Positions 16,101 through 24,680 of a DNA stretch of 43,406 bases are shown here, one piece after another; position 1 is the first letter of the stretch; each line of letters starts with the position of its first letter. The notes beneath the pieces were generated by a model. The model had not been told where the DNA came from. It ran no database searches and worked only from the letters and a program-made list of their open reading frames with translations. The position numbers and the translations under genes were made by a program. This stretch comes from Spirochaetales bacterium (lineage in GTDB: Bacteria > Spirochaetota > Spirochaetia > JABMQR01), in NCBI GenBank assembly GCA_018399255.1, contig JAGYPA010000029.1:1-43406 (forward strand), read 5' to 3'.

Positions 16101-17594
16101 ATGAGCGAGAATGGAATTAATAAAAGTGGGTGGGTAATCTACCCGATCGGCAGCAAGCCTAAAATGGGCCTTGCCTTTCTCCTGGGAATTCAGCAGTACC
16201 TGACTATGTTCGGGGCAACCGTCATTATTCCTTTCATCGTCGGCGGGGCTATGCAGCTGCCGCAGGAAGAACTGGCACTTCTTATCTCGACGATGTTTTT
16301 TGTATCCGGAATTGCGACCCTGCTGCAGCAGTCTCCGCTTGGCAACAGGCTTCCGATCATTCAGGGCGGAACATTTTCCTTCCTTGGACCGATGTTTGCT
16401 ATCGTAGGTATGGTTGGAGCCCAGGGGCTTGGTTGGGAAGTCATGATTCAGCAGGTCAGTGCGGCAGTAATGTTTGCGTCACTTTTCGAGATCATTCTCG
16501 GGTATACCGGTCTGCTCGGATACATAAAAAGACTGATCAGTCCCTTAACTATAGCACCGACTATTGCAATGATCGGGCTTGCACTGTACGGTATCGGAGC
16601 ACCCTGGATGGCCGGAAACTGGACAGTTTCTCTGGTTACCCTTATATCGATGATTTTGTATTCACAGGTTTTCTCCCGCAAGATCAAGGCATTCCTGCTT
16701 TTCCCGGTTCTTCTTGCAATCATTACCGGATGGCTTGTCGCGCTTTTAGGAACCTTGTTCAACCTGATTCCAGAGGGAAATCCTGCCAACCTCCGCAGTC
16801 AGCTGGAACTGATAGCGGCAGCGAAATGGATTTCTCTCAGACCGGCTCTTCCGTTCAAGTGGGGATTTCCGCAGATCAATTCGATAACTATAGCCGGATC
16901 TCTGGGAATGCTTGCCGGTTACCTCGGATCCATGGTTGCAAGGTTCTCGGTCACGAGCACTTCCTCGGACTTCTTAAAGAATCCCCGTACGATGTCTTCT
17001 GCCTTTTCCTTTGATGATGTGAAAAGTGGAATCGCCTCATAGATGATCCCGTATTCCGAGTTCGCGGCGATCTTCGCCATGAATTCTGACGTGCTACCTT
17101 CCTTTTTGAATCGCGCTCGGACCCGGCAGGACTCCAGCTTCTCGGGTGGTAAAGGCCGGTGCCGTTCTTATGCTGATCCTGCCGATGTTCGGGAAATTCG
17201 GAGCCGTTTTGTCAACCCTTCCAGAACCGGTTGTCGGGGCAATGTTTGTTGCTATGTTCCGGTCTTATTGCCGCTGTCGATATCTCGAACCTGCAGTTTG
17301 TGAATGAACAATTCCAGAAACCTTTTTATCATTGGTATAGCTTTCTTTTCAGGTCTGAGTTTTCCTGCCCACTTCCGGTGCGGCTCCTATAAGCTGGGCT
17401 GGAAGTAAGGCATGTTTGTTGAGACCCTGGGATCTATCCTGCAGACAATTCTTACCACTGGTATGGCTGTAACTGCTATTGTGGCTATCCTGCTTGACAA
17501 TCTCTTTGCCCTGAGCTACAAAGGCAGAAAGAGGTCTCGAGTACTGGGAAACCGAAGCCAGTGAAGAGGCTGGGTGAAAGCTGAAGCAGAATAG
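16101..17594 (+). pseudogene. NCS2-family nucleobase (xanthine/uracil) permease, broken
   Basis: An open frame of 313 codons (16101-17042, GGGGGA site) covers the first two thirds of a nucleobase:cation symporter-2: LLGIQQYLTMFGATVIIPFIV, PIIQGGTFSFLGP, TIAPTIAMIGL. Family homology resumes in other frames from about 17129 (VVKAGAVLMLILPMFGKFG, TLPEPVVGAMFVAMF, GLIAAVDISNLQF, NNSRNLFIIGIAFFSGLSF, GSILQTILTTGMAVTA) and ends at TAG 17594 after a reconstructable EEAWVKAEAE. At least five single-base shifts are needed. The block from about 16945 to 17128 does not read as permease in any frame. Either a recent pseudogene or poor sequence here; an intact version would import a nucleobase. Confidence 0.85.
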
Positions 17595-17683
17595 ATAAAC
17601 TCGCTGTTGGTGAAGAACTCAAGATTCGATAGTTCTACGCAATATCGAATTCAACTCTCTTTATTATCAGTATAGTAAGACAG

Positions 17684-17716
17684 GGACATGAGACAGCGTA
17701 AAGCTGTCTCATGTCC
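17684..17716 (+). terminator. Long perfect hairpin, likely terminator
   Basis: Fourteen perfect pairs (17684-17697 with 17703-17716), GTAAA loop, followed only by TCTCTCTG. It is very stable but with a poor T tract. It lies downstream of the permease. Confidence 0.6.
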
Positions 17717-17760
17717 TCTCTCTGCATCAAGACCGCTGAAATGACTGTAGGAACGTAGAT

Positions 17761-18126
17761 ATGAAATCAACCGCAAGAATTGTACTATTCGGTTTCTTGC
17801 CGTTCTTCTGGTACTGGATTTCTATTCAATGATACTAACGCTAATAATCCAAATTCAATTACTGTTATATTGTTAAGGATGGAAATCTGGGATATAGCCA
17901 TTACCGTTGGTCTGTCCCTGATAATTGCTGTTATTTCGCTTGTCATGATGCAGGATGCAAACCGTAATTCAGTCAGTAATCTGCTTGAGATGAACCGCGA
18001 CTATATCCTGAAACTTCGGGATGAGGGAAAAGCGATGAAGAAATTGCAGAATCCTTTACAGCGGAACTGGAAAGCAAAAAGCAATTCAGTCAGGCTCTGA
18101 TAAAAGAAAAGTACTCCGCTCTCTGA
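17761..18126 (+). pseudogene. Small membrane protein gene with frameshifts
   Basis: ATG 17761 opens MKSTARIVLFGFL and then runs out of frame. A second frame gives MEIWDIAITVGLSLIIAVISLVMM (one membrane helix) from 17880, followed by DANRNSVSNLLEMNRDYILKL. After a GGGAAAAGC stretch near 18030 a one-base shift restores a coherent, acidic helical tail (SDEEIAESFTAELESKKQF) ending at TGA 18126. I read one gene of about 120 codons with at least two indels. No family recognised. Frame-preserved protein character on both sides suggests recent damage or sequencing error. Confidence 0.5.
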
Positions 18127-18139
18127 AAAGGATTGTGTA

Positions 18140-18677
18140 ATGGATAATCCGTTAGAATTCCAGCCAGCAATAATCTTGAAATTCTCCTTATCGGCATCGG
18201 GTTTATGTCTATAGTCTTTCTGATTGCCTTTATACGCAATATGGAATCCGTCGTATACGGAGCAAGTATCAACAGAATGAGATTCTGCTCAGTTCATTCC
18301 AGGGTTCAGTTTTTATGAGGTTGAATCAGTGCCCGGAAAGCCGCTTCGCAGTACAGGCACCCTGGTTATGACGCAAGGAGCTCTATTATCGGGCGAAATT
18401 TATGAATCCGGGAACTCACGATTCCCGGGCGCAATATCTTCTTTATCAGTTTATTGATACATTCAAAGGTAAATTGATGTACGTAAAGGTTATTGCCGTC
18501 AATTTCATTAATTCGGACGGAGAGCGGGACCGGGCGGTCTTTAGAATTCCTATCCTGAAAGGTGGAATCTTGCTATCCGGAAAGTATACCTCAGCAGAAA
18601 TGAACCGGCGAATATTAAGCCCGGCCAGAATAACAGGCAATAAAGCAATAATGGAATGGAGAAAAAAAACCGGCTGA
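18140..18677 (+). pseudogene. Second small membrane protein gene with frameshifts
   Basis: ATG 18140 with AAAGGA eight bases upstream. After a few codons the reading moves to a frame giving NNLEILLIGIGFMSIVFLIAFI (a membrane helix) and later to the frame 18402-18677, with KLMYVKVIAVNFINSDGERDRA and GGILLSGKYTSAEMNRRIL. Several indels separate these. The product would be a single-pass membrane protein with a soluble beta-rich tail; no family recognised. The stop lies in the shared hairpin at 18667-18696. Confidence 0.45.
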
Positions 18678-18696
18678 ATAGGATCTCAGCCGGTTT
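18662..18696 (-). terminator. Terminator for the ABC ATPase gene
   Basis: Eleven perfect pairs (18667-18677 with 18686-18696). On the minus strand the stem runs into eight T (18669-18662, partly in the stem), a good intrinsic terminator for the ATPase gene. It also contains the stop codon of the plus-strand gene, so it could act for both. Confidence 0.8.
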
Positions 18697-18720
18697 GATA
18701 ACTAATTCTGTCAGGTGAAA

Positions 18721-19824
18721 TCAGCGAATAGCCTGCTCAGTTGCACCATCAAAGAAGAATACCACCTTGGAAAAATTCCGGTACAAGACTCATCTTGTCA
18801 CCAACTGCAGGAATGATTGACGGTTCAACCTTTGCTACAGCCTGATGCTTTCCTCTGCAGATACAATAATATAGTTTCGGCACCCTAACGGCTCAACAAC
18901 AGAGTACTTCGGCCATCGATCGTTTTGCCTTCCTCAGCTTCTGGAACATAGTCGAGATTTTCGGGACGAATGCCAAATACAACTTCTTTCCCGACATAAT
19001 CCTTAAGCAGGTGTGTTGAAGGAAGACTCAAGCTCGATTTTGAAGCTGTCGCCTACTGCCACAAGACCTTTGCCGCTCTTTTCTATTTTAATGGAAAAGA
19101 AGTTCATCGGAGGGGAACCAATGAAGCCGGCAACAAATTTGTTGGTTGGTGTGTTGTACAGATCAAGCGGACTTCCGATCTGCTGGATAATACCCATTTT
19201 CATAACTACAATCTTATCCGCCATGGTCATTGCTTCAACCTGGTCATGGGTTACATAGATCATAGTGGCTTGCAGTCTGCTGTGAAGAGAAGAAATCTCC
19301 GCCCGCATCTGAACTCTCAGTTTCGCATCAAGGTTGGAGAGCGGTTCGTCGAAAAGGAAAACTTTCGGCTTTCGTACAATAGCCCGTCCTACAGCAACAC
19401 GCTGTCTTTGTCCACCGGAAAGAGCTTTCGGCTTTCTGTCAAGAAGTTCCTCGATGTCGAGAATCTTTGCCGCTTCACGTACACGCTGATCTATCTCTTC
19501 TTTCGGAAATTTCCGGATTTTAAGACCGAACGCCATGTTGTCATAGACGCTCATGTGCGGATACAGGGCATAATTCTGGAATACCATTGCAATGTCCCGG
19601 TCTTTAGGCGGAACGTCATTGACGATTTTTCCGTCAATCATTAATTCACCTGACGAAATGTCCTCAAGACCTGCCACCATACGGAGTGTTGTAGATTTTC
19701 CACAGCCCGAGGGACCGACAAGTACTACAAACTCCCGATCCTTGACGTCGACGTTAATGCTGTCTACCGCTTTAACATTGCCGTCATACACTTTTGAAAT
19801 GTTCTTAAGTTCAACTGTTGCCAT
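18721..19824 (-). pseudogene. ugpC: Sugar ABC transporter ATP-binding protein (UgpC/MsmX type), 3' frameshifts
   Basis: Codons 19824-19003 (273 residues) are intact: [18 protein letters not shown] (Walker A), [21 protein letters not shown] (Q loop), [15 protein letters not shown] (signature), [15 protein letters not shown] (Walker B), [12 protein letters not shown] (switch His). The C-terminal OB domain continues in shifted frames (DYVGKEVVFGIRPENLDY, then VEPLG, AVAKVEPS, and VVFFFDGATEQAIR) to a TGA at 18721, with four or so one-base indels. No permease or binding protein is nearby, so it would be a shared ATPase for several sugar importers. The truncated protein keeps the whole nucleotide-binding domain and could retain activity. 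AAGGAGG fixes the start. Confidence 0.85.
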
Positions 19825-19854
19825 GTGAACCTCCTTAATTATCTTATGGTATTC

Positions 19855-19883
19855 ACGATACTATGATTTGGCTGAGGTGTCAA
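19855..19883 (-). promoter_or_regulatory. Promoter of the ABC ATPase gene
   Basis: Minus strand: TTGACA (19883-19878, full consensus), 17-bp spacer, TATCGT (19860-19855), 30 bases before the ATG. Confidence 0.65.
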
Positions 19884-19901
19884 TCATTTTTCAGGGAGGA
19901 G

Positions 19902-19947
19902 GGAGCTTTTACTCAGGTAAAAGCTCGGGTAAAAGCGAGGGTAAAGC
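19902..19947. repeat. Three 12-bp tandem units with a hairpin
   Basis: CTCAGGTAAAAG (19912-19923), CTCGGGTAAAAG (19924-19935) and a diverged CGAGGGTAAAGC. The first also forms a ten-pair hairpin with GAGCTTTTAC upstream. It lies just past the VanZ-like stop and could end that transcript, although no T tract follows. Confidence 0.7.
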
Positions 19948-20403
19948 TCAATGATTTTGTCGTGAATTACGGGAAATCATTATTGCTGCCGAACTGGTAA
20001 TCCAGGCAATAATTATACCGATTAACGATCCGCCGACATCAGCCAATAGATCGGCAATTTCCGGCTGTCTGCCCGTGTACTGCTGAAGCAGTTCGAGAAT
20101 GCCGCCAAGGGCAGTGCTGTAGAGAAGTGCGAGCAGCCCTGAACGTATGTCTCCTATACGCTTCACATAAAACAACTTTCTGATGACAAAGAAGGCAAAA
20201 AACCCGAGGGCAGCATATCCGGCCATATGCGAGAGTTTATCATTGCCGATTATTGCCCGGCTTGCAGCGGGACCGCTTATAAGAGAAAGAACGGAGATGG
20301 TGATGGTGACAGCCGCAAGGCCGGCAGTTTCAACTGCCAATGTGATTTTACTGCGGTTCAGATGCTGCCTCCTTGGAAAACTTACCCTGCCAAGTATTGA
20401 CAT
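19948..20403 (-). CDS. VanZ-like membrane protein
   Basis: Up to 151 residues with four membrane helices. NDKLSHMAGYAALGFFAFF and GGILELLQQYTGRQPEIADLLADVGGSLIG carry the conserved polar residues of the VanZ family, whose biochemical role is unclear (named from teicoplanin resistance). The start is uncertain. ATG 20403 overlaps the radical SAM gene by 56 bases and has no Shine-Dalgarno site, whereas a perfect AAGGAGG (about 20371-20365) lies inside it, six bases before a CTG codon (20361). TTGACA occurs on the minus strand at about 20430. Initiation at CTG 20361 or TTG 20340 is therefore possible. Confidence 0.8.
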   Translation of the reverse strand: MSILGRVSFPRRQHLNRSKITLAVETAGLAAVTITISVLSLISGPAASRAIIGNDKLSHMAGYAALGFFAFFVIRKLFYVKRIGDIRSGLLALLYSTALGGILELLQQYTGRQPEIADLLADVGGSLIGIIIAWITSSAAIMISRNSRQNH

Positions 20404-21385
20404 TTATCATATTTTTACTGAGAGTGTCAATAAAATCTCTTTTCGCCATGAACTTTTTCGGGGCAGCAAGCCGGTGTCCGGGAGTATCGGTTACAAGGCG
20501 CTGAATTATTATATCATCAGGTATACGTTCAAGAACGTGAACCGCATATGAAAGATGACGCTCCGCCGAGGGAATGGTAAATTCTCCAAGCTGGTATTCA
20601 TCAAACAGGCGGGTGCGTATCGGCAGGTGAAGGTTGTGAAGCTTGACTGCTTCAGGATGCAGGCGTGCCAGAAACTCAGCTGTTCGAGCAATATCAGCAT
20701 ATCCTTCACCCGGAAGCCCTAGTATGAGATGGACTGACAGTTTAATTCCCTGGTCCCTCAGCAGCTTGAAAGCATCGGTAAATTGAGCTGCAGTGTGTCC
20801 TCGGCTGATGCGTGAAAGCGTGATATCTGATGCGGTCTGCAGACCCAGTTCCACCCATACATCATCGACTTGGTTTTTGTAGGATGCCAGCAGACGGGCA
20901 TTGGAGGGACTGATGCAGTCGGGTCTGGTGGAAACTATCAGCTCTCTGAAATCCATGACCTTCAGGGCATCGGTGTAGATTTCTTCCAGCTCTCTCAGCG
21001 GGCTGAAGGTACTGGAAAAAGCCTGGAAGTAGAGCAGGAAAACTTCGCTTCGGTACCTTTTCTCAAGAAACCTGCGGGCATGCAGGATTTGCTTCCTGAC
21101 CGAATCCTTACGTTCATCAAGCGATGAAAGTCTGCTGTATGAGCAGCTTTTGGGAATTACCGCTGAACTTCCGCTGAATGGAGTGCCGGCAATCGAGGAT
21201 TCGCCCTGCCTCTGATAGGCGGCAACTGCCCCGGTCTCATCACAGTAGGCACACCCGCCTGAACCGTCACGGTTTCGATTAGGACAGGTAAATCCGCCGT
21301 CAACACCAACCCGATAGGCTGGTTTTCCATATTTCTTTTTCAAGTATGAAGTATAGGTTATATATGGGATGTAGGAATTGTCCAT
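20348..21385 (-). CDS. Radical SAM protein, TIGR01212/YhcC family
   Basis: 345 residues. The iron-sulfur Cys are in GFTCPNRNRDGSGGCAYCDE (about residues 32-50), a spacing longer than CxxxCxxC that is typical of the YhcC group. Other family segments: YFQAFSSTFSPLRELEEIY, STRPDCISP, DDVWVELGLQTASD, SRGHTAAQFTDA, VHLILGLPGEG and KLHNLHLP. The family cleaves S-adenosylmethionine to make a radical; the substrate is not established. The ATG at 21385 begins MDNSYIPYITYTSYLKKKYG, as expected. The 3' end overlaps the VanZ-like gene. Confidence 0.92.
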   Translation of the reverse strand: MDNSYIPYITYTSYLKKKYGKPAYRVGVDGGFTCPNRNRDGSGGCAYCDETGAVAAYQRQGESSIAGTPFSGSSAVIPKSCSYSRLSSLDERKDSVRKQILHARRFLEKRYRSEVFLLYFQAFSSTFSPLRELEEIYTDALKVMDFRELIVSTRPDCISPSNARLLASYKNQVDDVWVELGLQTASDITLSRISRGHTAAQFTDAFKLLRDQGIKLSVHLILGLPGEGYADIARTAEFLARLHPEAVKLHNLHLPIRTRLFDEYQLGEFTIPSAERHLSYAVHVLERIPDDIIIQRLVTDTPGHRLAAPKKFMAKRDFIDTLSKNMINVNTWQGKFSKEAASEPQ

Positions 21386-21452
21386 GATTCATGGATAGTA
21401 CCACAAACCAGTGATAATGTCCCGCGGTCCTCAGCGTGGTTCAGCGAGTTGG

Positions 21453-21524
21453 TTCAGCGTAGATTTCAGCGTAGATTTCAGCGTAGAATTCAGCGTAGAA
21501 TTCAGCGTAGATTTCAGCGTGACA
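21453..21524. repeat. 12-bp tandem array upstream of glpK
   Basis: Five head-to-tail units TTCAGCGTAGAT or TTCAGCGTAGAA starting at 21453, then a sixth, TTCAGCGTGACA, whose last bases form the -35 of the glpK promoter. Two decayed copies lie at 21431-21452. No spacers, so not a CRISPR. Confidence 0.9.
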
Positions 21525-21547
21525 CCTTGACCGTTATATGGTATCTT
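21519..21547 (+). promoter_or_regulatory. glpK promoter abutting the repeat array
   Basis: GTGACA (21519-21524), 17-bp spacer, TATCTT (21542-21547) with an extended TG one base before it. Leader of about 53 bases. Confidence 0.5.
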
Positions 21548-21606
21548 GGATTGAACAGAAACAGCAGATATATACCTGAAAAATGATGCTCAAGGGGGGG
21601 ATTTTC

Positions 21607-23136
21607 ATGACGCAGGATGTAAAATACATAGGGGCTATAGATCAGGGAACAACCAGTACACGGTTTATATTATTCAACCGGGAAGGCGATATTATTCATT
21701 CCCGGCAGCTGGAACATAAGCAGATATATCCTGAGCCGGGCTGGGTAGAACATGATGCAAAGCAAATATGGCAGAATACAGTGGAAACTATCAAACTTAC
21801 ACTGGAAGAAACGAATACCACCCCCGAAATGATAGCGGGAATAGGCATTACCAATCAGCGGGAAACAATCGTATCCTGGAACCCGGAGACCGGAGAAGTT
21901 TACGCTAATGCCATAGTCTGGCAGGATCTGCGGGGGAAACCCCTTATTGACAAACTGATCAAGGATGGCGGCAATGAAGGCGGTATCGACCGGTTCCGCA
22001 GTAAAACAGGCCTGCCGCTGAGCCCGTACTTTGCCGCTTCCAAAATCAGCTGGCTGCTTGAAAATATTGCCGGTCTCAGAGAAAAAGCGGAGAACGGTAA
22101 GGCAGTGTTCGGAACCATCGACAGCTGGCTTGTCTGGAATCTCACCGGGGGTAAGGATGGAGGAATTCATATAACAGATGTAACAAATGCATCAAGATAT
22201 CAGCTGATGGATATTGCTGCGCTTCAGTGGGACAGCGAGCTGCTTGATATATATGGCATCCCGGAGAAGGCGCTGCCGCAGATCAAACCCTCAATGGGCA
22301 GCGTCTACGGATATACCGCAGAGTCAGGTCCGACTGGCGGAAGAATTCCCATCGGCGGAATATTGGGAGATCAGCAGGCTGCGCTTTTCGGACAGGCCTG
22401 TTTCGAAGAGGGTATGGCCAAAAACACCTATGGAACCGGCTGCTTTCTCCTGGTTAATACCGGCACCCAGCTTTGCCAATCGGAACAGGGACTGCTGACC
22501 ACTGTTGCTTATCAAAAAGAGGGCGAAAAACCCGTTTATGCCTTGGAGGGATCCATAGCGGTTGCAGGATCGCTGGTTCAGTGGGTTCGCGACAATCTGG
22601 GTCTCGTTTCTTCGGCTCCAGAACTCGACAATCTGGCCGAAAGTATTCCTGATAATGGCGGAGTCTATTTTGTACCGGCCTTTTCCGGCCTGTTTGCCCC
22701 CTATTGGCGATCTGATGCCCGGGGAGTCATAGCCGGACTTACCGGATTTGCCGGAGCCGGGCATATCGCCCGCGCTGTACTGGAGGCAACTGCATTTCAG
22801 ACAAGTGACATCTTCGATGCCATGATAAAAGATTCAGGGATAGATCTTAAAGAGCTCAGAGTCGACGGAGGTCTGACAAACAGCCGCCCGCTCATGCAGT
22901 TTCAGGCTGATATCCTCAATATCCCCGTTATCAGGCCGGCTGTAATGGAGACAACTGCGCTGGGAGCAGCCTATGCGGCAGGGCTCACCTCCGGATTCTG
23001 GAAGGATGAAGCGGAACTTCAGAAGCACTGGCAGGAGATGATGCGTTGGATGCCTGAACTTGACGATGAGAAACGAAGGGAGCAGCTGAGACTGTGGCAT
23101 AAAGCCGTTAAAAGAACGCTCAATTGGAGTGAATAA
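21607..23136 (+). CDS. glpK: Glycerol kinase
   Basis: 509 residues, normal length. GlpK phosphorylates glycerol to sn-glycerol 3-phosphate in the cytoplasm. Motifs: YIGAIDQGTTSTRFILF (phosphate 1 loop), GWVEHDAKQIW, GITNQRETIVSWN, VWQDLRG, ILGDQQAALFGQACF, NTYGTGCFLLVNTG, FVPAFSGLFAPYWR and LRVDGGLTNSRPLMQFQADIL. ATG 21607 is preceded by AAGGGGGGG, which includes a seven-G run; an earlier in-frame ATG (21583) lies before this site and is unlikely. The next gene starts two bases after the stop, so glycerol 3-phosphate and cardiolipin synthesis are co-transcribed. Confidence 0.96.
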   Translation: MTQDVKYIGAIDQGTTSTRFILFNREGDIIHSRQLEHKQIYPEPGWVEHDAKQIWQNTVETIKLTLEETNTTPEMIAGIGITNQRETIVSWNPETGEVYANAIVWQDLRGKPLIDKLIKDGGNEGGIDRFRSKTGLPLSPYFAASKISWLLENIAGLREKAENGKAVFGTIDSWLVWNLTGGKDGGIHITDVTNASRYQLMDIAALQWDSELLDIYGIPEKALPQIKPSMGSVYGYTAESGPTGGRIPIGGILGDQQAALFGQACFEEGMAKNTYGTGCFLLVNTGTQLCQSEQGLLTTVAYQKEGEKPVYALEGSIAVAGSLVQWVRDNLGLVSSAPELDNLAESIPDNGGVYFVPAFSGLFAPYWRSDARGVIAGLTGFAGAGHIARAVLEATAFQTSDIFDAMIKDSGIDLKELRVDGGLTNSRPLMQFQADILNIPVIRPAVMETTALGAAYAAGLTSGFWKDEAELQKHWQEMMRWMPELDDEKRREQLRLWHKAVKRTLNWSE

Positions 23137-23138
23137 AG

Positions 23139-24605
23139 TTGGAAATTGGAGATTTTTCGATCTTTTATATTCTCTATATCCTCCTGGCCATAGGTCTATC
23201 TATTCAACTGCTGCTCGACAACAAAACACCGCAGTCCACATTTGCCTGGATACTGGCCATCTTTCTGATTCCGTATGTTGGAGCAGTTATTTATCTCATG
23301 GGCGGGCTGAACTGGAGGCGGCGAAAAATTGTTCAGATACGTCCCGAAGAGGTCTTCGGTGAGCATATGCGCTCTCTGCTCGATGTGCAGACCTCCCAGA
23401 TAGCTGACTCCTATTCTGGAATCGGTTCCGATATTACGAAAATCCTGACTATAACGATGAAGACCGGTAATGCAATTGTCACCCAGGATAATCTGATGGA
23501 TGTATTTCACCGGGGCGAAGACAAATTCGAACAGCTTTTCATAGATCTCGAGCAGGCGCAGAAATCTATTCATGTGGAATACTTTATTTTCCGGGATGAT
23601 GAAGTGGGAAACAGGATTATCGATATTCTTGAGCGGAAGGCAAAGGAAGGACTGGAAGTCAGAATGCTGGTTGATGGAGCGGGATCCCGGCCCACGCTCT
23701 CCCGCAAGACCAGACGGCGGCTGCGAAGGGGACCGATCGAATTCCGGAATTTTCTCGATCCCGCCAACATAGTTTCGGCATGGCTGATTAATTACAGTAT
23801 GCACAGGAAAATTGTAGTTATTGATGGGGAAATAGCCTATACGGGGGGGATGAACATAGGTAAAGAGTATATAGACGGACAGCCTCGCTTCGAAAGCTGG
23901 CGGGATACGCACCTGCGGTTCTCCGCCGGAGGAGTGGTTTTCCTCCTTCAGGCCGTGTTTATTGCAGACTGGGTAAACAGTGGAGGGCAGGTAGAGGAAT
24001 ACAGGGACTATCTTGAGACGGCGCGATCAAGAAGCGCTGCCGTTGACGACAGCTACCGGTATTCCGTGCAGATGCTCTGCAGTGGTCCGGATTCCCAGTG
24101 GTACTCTATTCATAAGCTCTATCTGACGATGGTAGCCAATGCAAATAAGAAAGTTCTGATTCAAAGTCCCTATTTTGTTCCTGATGAAAGTATTGCCGCC
24201 ACCATGGAAACAGCTGCCTTGAGCGGGGTGGAAATTGCCCTGATGATGACCGGCAAACCTGATAAATGGATACCTTTCTGGGTAGCTCATACCTTCTATG
24301 AACCGCTTCTTAAGGCCGGGGTGAGAATTTTTCTCTACGAGGCTGGTTTTTTTCATGTCAAGGCCATGATTATCGATGATTTGCTGGTAACTACCGGCAG
24401 CTGCAATATGGATCAGCGCAGTTTTTTTCTGGACTATGAGCTCAATGTGGTGGTTTACGATCAGAAATTTGCCTGCGAAATGACCACTCAGTTTGAAAAG
24501 GATCTCAAGTCGTGCCGGGAGGTTACTCTTGAGGACTATCAGGCAATAAGCAGAGCGCAGAAATTCAGGAATTCTGTTTTTCGGACGATTGCCCCGCTCT
24601 TGTGA
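23139..24605 (+). CDS. cls: Cardiolipin synthase
   Basis: 488 residues. Two N-terminal membrane helices (about 5-25 and 35-60; FAWILAIFLIPYVGAVIYLM), then two phospholipase D domains. The HKD motifs are MHRKIVVIDGEIAYTGGMN (about residue 225) and FHVKAMIIDDLLVTTGSCN (about 405), with RSFFLDYELNV after the second. The enzyme joins two phosphatidylglycerols to cardiolipin at the membrane. The start is TTG 23139, with GGAG nine bases upstream within the glpK end. A gap of about 75 bases separates it from cdaA. Confidence 0.93.
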   Translation: MEIGDFSIFYILYILLAIGLSIQLLLDNKTPQSTFAWILAIFLIPYVGAVIYLMGGLNWRRRKIVQIRPEEVFGEHMRSLLDVQTSQIADSYSGIGSDITKILTITMKTGNAIVTQDNLMDVFHRGEDKFEQLFIDLEQAQKSIHVEYFIFRDDEVGNRIIDILERKAKEGLEVRMLVDGAGSRPTLSRKTRRRLRRGPIEFRNFLDPANIVSAWLINYSMHRKIVVIDGEIAYTGGMNIGKEYIDGQPRFESWRDTHLRFSAGGVVFLLQAVFIADWVNSGGQVEEYRDYLETARSRSAAVDDSYRYSVQMLCSGPDSQWYSIHKLYLTMVANANKKVLIQSPYFVPDESIAATMETAALSGVEIALMMTGKPDKWIPFWVAHTFYEPLLKAGVRIFLYEAGFFHVKAMIIDDLLVTTGSCNMDQRSFFLDYELNVVVYDQKFACEMTTQFEKDLKSCREVTLEDYQAISRAQKFRNSVFRTIAPLL

Positions 24606-24680
24606 TTTCAGGCTGATACCTCTATAATCAGTACCTGGCGAAAGGGACCTGAAAAAGGGGAGAAGTGAGGAGAGATACGT

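Noticed and set aside
21431..21524. Repeat array as a CRISPR
   Set aside because: Units are 12 bp with no spacers and no cas genes in the window.
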